Source: an uncultured Eubacteriales bacterium
Lineage (GTDB): Bacteria; Bacillota; Clostridia; Peptostreptococcales; Anaerovoracaceae
Length of the DNA stretch: 15,077 bases
Assembly (NCBI GenBank): GCA_900542245.1
Contig: UQMQ01000053.1
Location: 1-15,077 of the forward strand
Reading direction: 5' to 3'
The notes under the pieces are model-generated. The model made no database searches. It was not told the DNA's origin and saw nothing but the letters and a program-made list of their open reading frames with translations. The stretch's first letter is position 1; every line of letters begins with the position of its first letter. The position numbers and the translations under genes were made by a program. Of the stretch, positions 7,160 to 13,966 are shown one piece after another.

Positions 7160-8767
7160 ATGAACCACAAACGACCAACGATGTTAATGATATTGGACGG
7201 TTTCGGTCTCAACCCTTCGACCTACGGGAACGCCGTTGCCGCCGCAAGCACACCAAACCTGGACGCGATTTTCGCCAAATATCCGCACATTCGCCTTGCC
7301 GCAAGCGGTCTGGCCGTCGGGCTGCCGGAGGGTCAGATGGGCAACTCCGAGGTCGGTCACCTCAATATCGGCGCCGGACGCATCGTCTATCAGGAGCTCA
7401 CCCGCATCACCAAAGCCATCGACGACGGGATTTTCTTCGATAATATACCGCTGAACCATGCGATGCAGCACGTTAAGGAAACGGACGGCACGCTGCATGT
7501 TTTCGGGCTGCTCTCCGATGGCGGCGTTCACAGCCACATCGCGCACATCGAAGCGGTGCTCAAGCTCGCGAAAATGCGCGGTCTGCAAAAGGTCGTCGTC
7601 CATTGCTTCCTGGACGGCAGGGACGTACCTCCGACCTCCGGGCTTGGCTTCGTGCAGACCCTGGAGGCGTATCTTACAAGACTCGACTTAGGAAAAATCG
7701 GCGTCGTTTCCGGTCGTTACTATGCCATGGACCGCGACAAGCGCTGGGATCGTGTGCAGCTTGCTTACGATGCCCTAACACGCGGCAGCTGCAGGCAGGC
7801 GGCTGACGCGCAAACTGCTGTGCAGACCGCCTATGATAGCGGCGAAACCGATGAGTTTATCAAGCCGACCCTTTGCACCGGACGCGATGCTGCAAGCTCG
7901 CCGGGTGCAGAGACCGCTGCTGGCACCAAGGCTGCAGAGCCGGATATCGCCAGCGCTGTCTCCGCACTGACCGTACAGGACGGCGACAGTATCATCTTCT
8001 GCAACTTCCGCCCGGACCGCGCCAGAGAACTGACCCGCGCCTTTGTCGACCCGGACTTCGACGGATTTTGCCGTAAAAAACAGGTGCAGGATCTCACCTA
8101 TGTCTGCATGACGCAGTACGACGCGACCATTCCGCATGTCGAAATCGCGTTCCCGCCGCAGGTCATCACCAATACTTTAGGAGAATACTTATCGAAACGC
8201 GGCCTGCATCAGCTGCGCATCGCCGAAACCGAAAAGTACGCGCATGTGACCTTCTTTTTTAACGGCGGCGTCGAACAGGCGAATCCGCTGGAGGACCGCG
8301 TGCTGATCCCGTCTCCAAAGGTCGCAACCTACGACCTTCAGCCGGAAATGAGCGCGCCGGAGGTCACCGCACAGGTCATCAAGGAAGTCGCATCGTCCAA
8401 ATACGATGTCATCATTTTGAACTTTGCAAACGCAGACATGGTCGGTCACACAGGTATCTTTGCAGCCGCCGTCAAGGCCATCGAAACGCTGGACGGCTGC
8501 GTGCAGCAGATCGTAGACGCGGTTTTAGCCGCAGGCGGGCAAATCCTGCTGACTGCCGATCATGGCAACGCTGACGAAATGCTCGACGCGGACGGTCATG
8601 TGGTCACCGCGCATTCGATCAATCCGGTTCCACTGGTGCATATCAGCGCAGAACCTGCCACGTTTATCAAGGACTCCGGCAAGCTCGCTGACATCGCCCC
8701 GACCCTGCTGCATCTGATGGATCTGCCGGTTCCGCCGGAGATGACCGGCGACTGTCTTGTTAAATAA
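7160..8767 (+). CDS. gpmI: 2,3-bisphosphoglycerate-independent phosphoglycerate mutase
   Basis: This enzyme converts 3-phosphoglycerate to 2-phosphoglycerate in glycolysis, using two divalent metals (typically manganese) and a phosphoserine intermediate. Conserved blocks from ATG 7160 are MLMILDGFGL (Asp13), MGNSEVGHLNIGAGR (catalytic Ser63), SDGGVHSH (119-126), FLDGRDVPPTS (150-160), SGRYYAMDRDKRWDR (184-198), NFRPDRARELTRA (282-294), NFANADMVGHTG (421-432), LTADHGNADEM (464-474) and TAHSINPVPLV (483-493). All metal and active-site blocks are present. The product has 535 residues against about 510 for the family. The extra length is an Ala/Thr/Ser-rich stretch at about 240-272, just before the conserved DGDSIIFCNFRPDR block. 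The chosen start follows AGCAGG at 7147-7152; an in-frame ATG at 7130 is less likely. The gene stands alone, not in a gap-pgk-tpi-gpm-eno cluster. No clear terminator separates it from pta. Confidence 0.97.
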   Translation: MNHKRPTMLMILDGFGLNPSTYGNAVAAASTPNLDAIFAKYPHIRLAASGLAVGLPEGQMGNSEVGHLNIGAGRIVYQELTRITKAIDDGIFFDNIPLNHAMQHVKETDGTLHVFGLLSDGGVHSHIAHIEAVLKLAKMRGLQKVVVHCFLDGRDVPPTSGLGFVQTLEAYLTRLDLGKIGVVSGRYYAMDRDKRWDRVQLAYDALTRGSCRQAADAQTAVQTAYDSGETDEFIKPTLCTGRDAASSPGAETAAGTKAAEPDIASAVSALTVQDGDSIIFCNFRPDRARELTRAFVDPDFDGFCRKKQVQDLTYVCMTQYDATIPHVEIAFPPQVITNTLGEYLSKRGLHQLRIAETEKYAHVTFFFNGGVEQANPLEDRVLIPSPKVATYDLQPEMSAPEVTAQVIKEVASSKYDVIILNFANADMVGHTGIFAAAVKAIETLDGCVQQIVDAVLAAGGQILLTADHGNADEMLDADGHVVTAHSINPVPLVHISAEPATFIKDSGKLADIAPTLLHLMDLPVPPEMTGDCLVK

Positions 8768-8785
8768 ATAACCGCACGCAGAACC

Positions 8786-8814
8786 TTTGCAAAGCACAGA
8801 AAAGGTGGTATAAT
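8786..8814 (+). promoter_or_regulatory. Promoter of pta (extended -10)
   Basis: TTTGCA at 8786-8791, a 17-bp spacer and a perfect TATAAT at 8809-8814 preceded by TG (8806-8807) make a strong extended -10 promoter. It lies directly after the gpmI stop. The predicted start near 8821 leaves a leader of about 157 nt before pta. Confidence 0.75.
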
Positions 8815-8820
8815 GGTTCC

Positions 8821-8977
8821 ATCGATTCTATTTGCAGCGTTGCCGCAAGGTAAGAACCATTGAAACGCCTTTTCCCCGCGCTGCGGCGGCGTTATCATAA
8901 TTCGGGCAAATAGTCCACCAATCACACCCGTTAATTCTGGGATTTCCCGTACAAAAATACATGGAGGTTATTAACAA
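8821..8977 (+). promoter_or_regulatory. Structured 5' leader of pta
   Basis: The leader can form a stem of AACGCC (8864-8869) with GGCGTT (8888-8893), enclosing CCGC/GCGG (8876-8879, 8883-8886). A competing pairing is GCAGCG (8834-8839) with CGCTGC (8879-8884). I recognise no riboswitch or T-box consensus and see no U-tract, so a regulatory role is only a possibility. GGAGG at 8963-8967 is the ribosome site. Confidence 0.35.
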
Positions 8978-9943
8978 ATGGCAATTTTTGAAGAATTTGA
9001 AAAAAAACTGCAGGCTGATCCAAAATCAATCGTATTCACAGAAGGTACCGACGCGCGTATCCTTTCCGCAGCAAGCAAGCTGCTGGCTGCTAAAACATTG
9101 AAGGTGATCCTGCTCGGCGAAGCAGAGGCAGTCAAAAAAGCGGCTGCTGACGGCGGTTTCGATATCACCGGCGCAGAGCTCCTCGATCCGAAGAACTATG
9201 ACGGTATGGACGAAATGGTTGCAAAAATGGTAGAACTGCGTAAGGGTAAAATGACAGACGAGCAGTGCCGCGAAGCCCTTTCCAAGGGTAACTACTTCGG
9301 TACGATGCTGGTAAAAATGGGCAAGGCTGACTGCCTGCTGGGCGGCGCAACCTACTCCACAGCCGACACCGTTCGTCCGGCTCTGCAGCTGATCAAATGC
9401 AAACCTGGCATCAGCTCCGTAAGCTCCTGCTTCATTATGATGCGCGGCGACGAAAAGCTCGCAATGGCTGACTGCGCGATCAACATCGACCCGACCGAAG
9501 ACGAAATCGTTGAATCCACTGTAGAAACTGCACACACTGCTGAAATCTTTGGTATCGAACCGCGCGTGGCTCTGCTTTCCTACTCTACAAAGGGCTCCGG
9601 CAAGGGTGAAACCGTTGACAAAATGCGCAATGCGACGCTGCGTGTACAGGAAGCGCATCCGGAACTTGCTGTTGACGGCGAATTACAGTTTGACGCTGCG
9701 GTTGCACCGGAAGTCGGTCAGCTCAAAGCACCGGGCTCCAAGGTCGCAGGCTACGCAAACACCTTCATCTTCCCGAACATCAACGCAGGCAACATCGGCT
9801 ATAAGATCGCACAGCGTCTGGGCGGCTTCGACGCTTACGGCCCGATCCTGCAGGGTCTGAACGCCCCGATCAACGACCTGTCCCGCGGCTGCAACGCAGA
9901 CGAAGTATACAAAATGGCACTGATTACAGCAGCTTTGATTTAA
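8978..9943 (+). CDS. pta: Phosphate acetyltransferase
   Basis: Pta transfers acetyl from acetyl-CoA to phosphate, giving acetyl phosphate for ATP formation by acetate kinase during fermentation. The 321-residue product matches the short class of Pta, which is only the PTA_PTB catalytic domain without the N-terminal regulatory part found in enterobacterial enzymes. Recognisable blocks are IVFTEGTDARIL (18-29), LLGGATYSTADTVRPALQ (120-137), SYSTKGSGKGETV (201-213), DGELQFDAAVAPEV (233-246) and GYANTFIFPNINAGNIGYK (258-276). The last block is followed by LGGFDAYGPILQGLNAPIND and LSRGC. The start is supported by GGAGG eleven bases upstream and by family alignment. Its own strong promoter lies 157 nt away. 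Acetate kinase (ackA), commonly next to pta, is absent here. The nearest downstream terminator is about 320 bp beyond the stop. A phosphate butyryltransferase is the main alternative, but the AGYANTFIFPN signature favours Pta. Confidence 0.95.
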   Translation: MAIFEEFEKKLQADPKSIVFTEGTDARILSAASKLLAAKTLKVILLGEAEAVKKAAADGGFDITGAELLDPKNYDGMDEMVAKMVELRKGKMTDEQCREALSKGNYFGTMLVKMGKADCLLGGATYSTADTVRPALQLIKCKPGISSVSSCFIMMRGDEKLAMADCAINIDPTEDEIVESTVETAHTAEIFGIEPRVALLSYSTKGSGKGETVDKMRNATLRVQEAHPELAVDGELQFDAAVAPEVGQLKAPGSKVAGYANTFIFPNINAGNIGYKIAQRLGGFDAYGPILQGLNAPINDLSRGCNADEVYKMALITAALI

Positions 9944-10047
9944 GCCGATACACTCGTACGAAAAACGATTCCTATGCTTCTTTCCGCGCAGGCAAGTCAA
10001 GTTCCACAGCTTCTTGTCCGCGGAAAGGAGCATTGTTTATATACGTA

Positions 10048-10073
10048 GGAAATATCGGCTATGTGATATTTCC
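10048..10073. repeat. 9-bp inverted repeat downstream of pta
   Basis: GGAAATATC (10048-10056) and GATATTTCC (10065-10073) flank an 8-nt loop and can form a stable hairpin on either strand. No U-tract follows. Confidence 0.6.
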
Positions 10074-10104
10074 GGAATCACGACAAAAGCACCATGCAGA
10101 GCGT

Positions 10105-10120
10105 CTGCCATGCATGGCAG
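10105..10120. repeat. 16-bp perfect palindrome
   Basis: CTGCCATGCATGGCAG is its own reverse complement with no spacer. It sits in the gene-poor region between pta and the convergent flavoprotein group. A dimeric protein site is possible but unproven. Confidence 0.7.
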
Positions 10121-10261
10121 GCATGTGTGCAACGAAATCGCAGAGTCCGTTTTGCACACTTTTGTCCTTGTTGGACGCACATCGTTTTCCGGATTTTTTG
10201 CGGCAGTCTTTGCGTTCCCGCGAAATGGGCACAAGCGACAGTTCTGCCGGCATGAAGATGA

Positions 10262-10295
10262 AAAACCTTGGAACATTCTAAACTTCCAAGGTTTT
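10262..10295. terminator. Bidirectional rho-independent terminator
   Basis: A perfect 12-bp stem, AAAACCTTGGAA (10262-10273) and TTCCAAGGTTTT (10284-10295), surrounds a 10-nt loop. The A-rich 5' flank and T-rich 3' flank mean each strand reads a GC-containing stem followed by four or five U. It serves pta from the left and the dehydrogenase from the right. Confidence 0.85.
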
Positions 10296-10501
10296 CTGCT
10301 GCAAGTGCCATATTTTCTTTTTCTCGGCATTTTCTTGCCAGATCAAACGTCGAAAATCCAAGCTGTGCGAGTATGCGCAGGATTGCTTTGATATGCTTTT
10401 GCGATTTTTGATGTATTTCATCTTTTTTGTAGGAAAATTCCCTACCCGACACAACTTTTTCCCGATTACAAAAGGAAACGGTACCACAGCATATTCCGTT
10501 A

Positions 10502-12559
10502 TCAGTCGTTCGGTTTCCATTTGCGAATGATGGTTTCAGCAATGCGGATGCCGTCCACAGCGGCAGACATGATGCCGCCCGCGTAGCCGGCGCCCTCGCC
10601 GCAAGGATAAAAGCCAATCAAGGTCTTTATATCCGCAGACTCGGCTGCAGCATTTGCCGCCTGCTCTGTTTCATTTGCTGCAGTGCCTACAGTCTTGCCC
10701 GGCACAGCGCTCTCCGCCTGCTGTACTGTATTTGCTGCAGCGTCGGCTGCCTGCAGGGTGTCTGCCTCCGTCAGTGCCGCACTGCAGGCACCCTCGTACT
10801 CTGCATTGCGCACAAAACGCACCGGTGAGGAACTGCGGGTTTCCACTGCCGTCACCACAGCATCCGGGTCATCAAAGCCATGCAGCTTGCGACCCAGATG
10901 CGGCATCGCTTCCCGCATCGCCGCGATCGCAAAATCCGGCAGGCAGCTTTCGACCTGCGGCGCCTTGCCGTCGCGCAATTCTCCCCAGGTGCAGCGCGGC
11001 GGCGCATAGCTGCTGCCGCCTGCAAGGAAAGCCTGATGCTCCAGCTTCTCCTGAAACGCCACGCCTGCCAAGACATCTTCGCTGCCAAAGTCAGAAGTCC
11101 GCACATCACAGAGCAGCGCACTGTTTGCAGTACCGCTAGCGCGGTCATGATAACTCATCCCGTTGGTCACCACACCGCCTGCCTGCGAAGATGCCACGAC
11201 AACCTTGCCGCCCGGACACATGCAGAAGGTATAGACCCCGCGACCATTTTCACAACGCCAGCTCAGCTTATAGTCTGCGGGCGGCAACCCCAGCTCCCTT
11301 CCGGGTGCGCCGTACTGCGCAATATCGATCAAATCCTGCGGGTGCTCAATACGCACGCCTACAGAAAACGGTTTCTGCGTCATGGCGATCCCGCGCGCGT
11401 GCATCCGGCGAAACGTATCACGCGCGCTGTGTCCCATGGCAAAAACAACCGTCTGGCAAGGCATGCAGGTCGCGGTCACGGACGCCGACGCGCAAAGCCC
11501 GTCTGCAGCCTTGCCGGTATTACCGCCCTCACCGATATCCTGCGTGCTGTGCCTTTGTACATTCTGTATCTCATGCCCTTGTTCGCCCTGCACCGCGTAA
11601 CTGCTTTCAGTTGCATTTCCAACTTCTTTGCAGATCACACCGCTGACGCGCCCGTCCTCCACACGCAAGTCCTCCACCAACGTATGAAACCGCACCTCCC
11701 CGCCGAGGCGTTTGATCTCTTCGCGGATATTCTTGACCACGACACGCAGAATATCGGTGCCGATGTGCGGCTTCTGCTTGTATAAGATCTCCTCCGGCGC
11801 GCCGGCAGCCACGAATTCTTCCAGTACCTTGCGAATACGCACGTCCTTAATGCCTGTGGTCAATTTGCCGTCACTGAATGTGCCTGCGCCGCCTTCTCCA
11901 AACTGTACATTGGACTGCACGTTCAGAACACCGTCCTGCCAGAAACGCTCCACTGCAGCAGTCCTGGCATCCACATCCTGCCCGCGCTCCAGCACCAGCG
12001 GTCTCAGTCCCGCCTGCGCCAAAATCAGCGCTGCAAACATGCCTGCCGGTCCGAAACCGACAACGATTGGACGATTCTCCAAAATGCGCGCGCTTACTGC
12101 TTGCGTTTCCTGCGCAGACTGTGGCTGTGCTTCCTCCGATGATGTTGGCAGATGGTTGGTGCACGCTTCCTCCTTTGTCTTGCCGGTCTCCTGCCATGCC
12201 ATTCGACTGCCTGCGCTTGCTTTCCTTTCTGATGCGGCAGGCTTCTGTGCCGCATCTGCTTCGAAAGAATCCCCCTCATACACCGCGGGGCGATAGGTCA
12301 GATCCGGCGCCAGTTCCAGCTTCAGCTTCGGATTCGCTGCAAGCCGCGCCTGCTTTTTCGGATTCTTTTTATAGACCGCCGTAAAGTCCACAGCATAGAC
12401 CATCCGAATATCCTGCTTGTCGCGCGCGTCGATCGACTCCTTCACAATACGCCATTCCGATATCAAAAAATCCCGACTGCCGATCTGTTTCAAAATCTTT
12501 TGCGGCAGTCGGTCTGTCGATTCTCCCGGCTTCAGTTTGATTTGATGTATGCGATACAT
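10502..12559 (-). CDS. FAD-dependent dehydrogenase, COG2509-type (NAD(FAD)-utilizing)
   Basis: The product belongs to the widespread but functionally undefined family annotated as NAD(FAD)-utilizing dehydrogenase. An N-terminal ferredoxin-like/THUMP-like portion (1-95) precedes the dinucleotide-binding loop VVGFGPAGMFAALILAQAG (166-184). Then come LVLERGQDVDART (188-200), the family hallmark SNVQFGEGGAGTFSDGKL (216-233), FAMGHSARDTF (373-383), MCPGG (447-451), SSQAGGVVTNGMSYHDR (457-473) and the terminal FAD loop YPCGEGAGYAGGIMSAAVDG (651-670). It has 685 residues against roughly 530 typical for the family. The excess sits in three Ala/Gln/Glu/Ser-rich insertions near 97-160, 311-367 and 588-645, each between conserved blocks. 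ATG 12559 follows GGGAAG at a nine-base spacing. It is the last gene of a minus-strand group and ends at the terminator at 10262-10295. The substrate is unknown. Confidence 0.9.
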   Translation of the reverse strand: MYRIHQIKLKPGESTDRLPQKILKQIGSRDFLISEWRIVKESIDARDKQDIRMVYAVDFTAVYKKNPKKQARLAANPKLKLELAPDLTYRPAVYEGDSFEADAAQKPAASERKASAGSRMAWQETGKTKEEACTNHLPTSSEEAQPQSAQETQAVSARILENRPIVVGFGPAGMFAALILAQAGLRPLVLERGQDVDARTAAVERFWQDGVLNVQSNVQFGEGGAGTFSDGKLTTGIKDVRIRKVLEEFVAAGAPEEILYKQKPHIGTDILRVVVKNIREEIKRLGGEVRFHTLVEDLRVEDGRVSGVICKEVGNATESSYAVQGEQGHEIQNVQRHSTQDIGEGGNTGKAADGLCASASVTATCMPCQTVVFAMGHSARDTFRRMHARGIAMTQKPFSVGVRIEHPQDLIDIAQYGAPGRELGLPPADYKLSWRCENGRGVYTFCMCPGGKVVVASSQAGGVVTNGMSYHDRASGTANSALLCDVRTSDFGSEDVLAGVAFQEKLEHQAFLAGGSSYAPPRCTWGELRDGKAPQVESCLPDFAIAAMREAMPHLGRKLHGFDDPDAVVTAVETRSSSPVRFVRNAEYEGACSAALTEADTLQAADAAANTVQQAESAVPGKTVGTAANETEQAANAAAESADIKTLIGFYPCGEGAGYAGGIMSAAVDGIRIAETIIRKWKPND
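10657..10740. repeat. Direct repeat, period 57 nt, in the third insertion of the FAD-dependent dehydrogenase
   Basis: Two 27-nt copies, 10657-10683 and 10714-10740, share CCGCCTGCT at one end and ATTTGCTGCAG at the other (22 of 27 identical). They are 57 nt, 19 codons, apart. The protein shows AANTVQQAESA and AANETEQAANA as the repeated units. Confidence 0.8.
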
Positions 12560-12644
12560 TACGATTTTCTTCCCTTTATCTTAATATTGTATATCTCCAC
12601 ACACAGCTGCGCTGCATGTATGCCAATATGTACAGCCGCTTCTC

Positions 12645-13862
12645 TCATCTATCTGTACCCAGTGCTGCCGCCATGGCGTGTCCTGCGCGGATTCCCGTCA
12701 GCCAGGCGTAATGCAGATTATAGCCGCCGCAAGGTCCCGCGTACTCCATCACCTCTCCTGCGAAATAAAGTCCCGGCACCAGTGCAGATTCCATATGCCC
12801 GGCATCAACCTCGGCTTCCGATACGCCGCCTGCCGTCACCTGAGCCTCATTCCAGCCCTTGAGCCCCCGTACCGTCAGCGTGAAGCCCTGCAGCACCGCG
12901 GCAATCTCCTGCAGCTGCCCTGCCGTCAGCTGCGCCGCCGGAGCATCCGGTGCAATCCCGGCGCGACCGAGCACCGCCTCTGCAAGCGGTGCCTTAACCA
13001 GCGTCTTGAGCAAATCCCGGTTCTGCGCATCCGGAAACTGCAGCACCGGGCGGAACAGGTCCTGCAAGGCAGGCGCGTCAAAGTCCGGCATCAGATCGAG
13101 CACCAGCCGATAATCGCGAAATGCTTCCTGTATGCTGCGCCCTGCCTGCTTCTGTGGTTTGACAAGCGCCGATAAGTTCATTACACAGATACCGGACAAG
13201 CCGTCTGTGCGAAACTGTACCTCCCCGGCTTCCTGTCCGCAAAGTCTGCCGCCGCAATACAGCGCGACTGTCGCCTTGACACGCACGCCTTTCAGCAAAG
13301 ACACATCCTCGACCGTCTCGATGCCCGTCAGCGCCGGCACCGGCGTCACGATCCTGTGTCCGAGCGTTCGCGCAAACCGATAGCCGTCCCCGGTACTGCC
13401 AAACTGTCCGTAGGATTTGCCGCCGGTCGCGATCAGCACCTTGCGTGCGCAGACAGGCGCATCGCTTCCTGTAACGAAAAGATGGAAACCTCCATGCGGA
13501 AGGGTTTCCATGCTTTGTATTTCCTGATTCATTTGTATTTCCACGCCCAGACGCCGCGCCCGGTCCGTCAGCACCGCCGCGACCTCTCGCGCGTCCTCAT
13601 TATAGGGATACAGCCTGCCGTCTTCCTCGCGGACAGCAACGCCTGCCTCCGCGAAAAAGCGCAGCACCGTCTCCTGCTCTGCGCAGGCGCGATTGGAAAG
13701 ATTACAGCGCCCGTTTCCGGTTGCAGCCAGCTTCCTTCCCAGACTTGCGTTTTTTTCCAAAAGCAGCACGGAAAGCGTCTTTGCAGTCTGTTTCGCCTCG
13801 ATTGCCGCCGCCAGACCTGCCGCGCCGCCGCCGATGACAGCAATGTCCCAGATTTTTTTCAT
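12645..13862 (-). CDS. HI0933-family flavoprotein (COG2081, YhiN/BaiN-like)
   Basis: This is a 405-residue FAD-binding protein of the HI0933_like family, at the normal length. It begins with the Rossmann loop IAVIGGGAAGLAAAIEA (7-23), then the family hallmark LGRKLAATGNGRCNLSN (41-57). IATGGKSYGQFGSTGDGY (144-161), PALTGIE (176-182) and TDGLSGICVMNLS (219-231) follow. The C-terminal FAD site is GLYFAGEVMEYAGPCGGYNLHYAW (364-387). Members are annotated as aminoacetone oxidase family or BaiN-like. One clostridial BaiN has been linked to bile-acid reduction, but the family is broad and no bile-acid gene is seen here, so the substrate is unknown. ATG 13862 follows AAGGAAG with eight-base spacing. 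The stop is 85 bp from the next flavoprotein gene on the same strand with no terminator between them, so the two are probably co-transcribed. It has no low-complexity insertion. Confidence 0.92.
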   Translation of the reverse strand: MKKIWDIAVIGGGAAGLAAAIEAKQTAKTLSVLLLEKNASLGRKLAATGNGRCNLSNRACAEQETVLRFFAEAGVAVREEDGRLYPYNEDAREVAAVLTDRARRLGVEIQMNQEIQSMETLPHGGFHLFVTGSDAPVCARKVLIATGGKSYGQFGSTGDGYRFARTLGHRIVTPVPALTGIETVEDVSLLKGVRVKATVALYCGGRLCGQEAGEVQFRTDGLSGICVMNLSALVKPQKQAGRSIQEAFRDYRLVLDLMPDFDAPALQDLFRPVLQFPDAQNRDLLKTLVKAPLAEAVLGRAGIAPDAPAAQLTAGQLQEIAAVLQGFTLTVRGLKGWNEAQVTAGGVSEAEVDAGHMESALVPGLYFAGEVMEYAGPCGGYNLHYAWLTGIRAGHAMAAALGTDR

Positions 13863-13924
13863 CTGTTAAACTTCCTTTTCCGCATCCTCACTCGATCCTC
13901 TCTCAGCCCTCACGCGCTCCGCGC

Positions 13925-13941
13925 GCATGCACGCAGCATGC
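13925..13941. repeat. Hairpin GCATGC-ACGCA-GCATGC between the membrane-protein and flavoprotein genes
   Basis: Two GCATGC copies (13925-13930, 13936-13941) can pair around a 5-nt loop. There is no U-tract on the minus strand, so it is not a proper terminator. It may mark an attenuation or processing point within the operon, or nothing. Confidence 0.4.
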
Positions 13942-13966
13942 CCGGAAAGCCTGCAGGTGATGCTGC

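Larger units (their letters stand above)
9944..10501. other. 558-bp gene-poor region between pta and the FAD-dependent dehydrogenase
   Basis: No convincing gene is present; open frames of 60-125 codons on both strands lack family likeness and proper starts. The region holds several inverted repeats: CTTTCCGCG (9980-9988) with CGCGGAAAG (10019-10027), GGAAATATC (10048-10056) with GATATTTCC (10065-10073), and a 16-bp palindrome at 10105-10120. It also holds a bidirectional terminator at 10262-10295. The part from 10296 to 10501 is AT-richer than its surroundings and shows nothing recognisable. Confidence 0.6.

Noticed and set aside
10033..10281. An 82-codon plus-strand frame starting TTG with MFIYVGN, which briefly recalls the start of RemB/DUF370 proteins of similar length, and a GGAAAGGAG just before it.
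   Set aside because: The likeness ends after seven residues, the spacing from GGAG to TTG is only two bases, the stop falls in the terminator loop, and no other frame restores the family. Treated as non-coding.
10037..10330. Minus-strand 97-codon frame rich in Lys, Arg and Cys downstream of the FAD-dependent dehydrogenase.
   Set aside because: It spans the bidirectional terminator, has no ribosome site, and shows no family pattern.
12560..12644. TACAAT on the minus strand as a separate promoter for the FAD-dependent dehydrogenase.
   Set aside because: No matching -35 is present at the right distance, so co-transcription with the upstream flavoprotein gene is the simpler reading.
13915..13930. 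CGCGC repeats between the HdeD-like and HI0933-like genes as a terminator.
   Set aside because: Stems are short and no U-tract follows on the minus strand; read-through is more likely.
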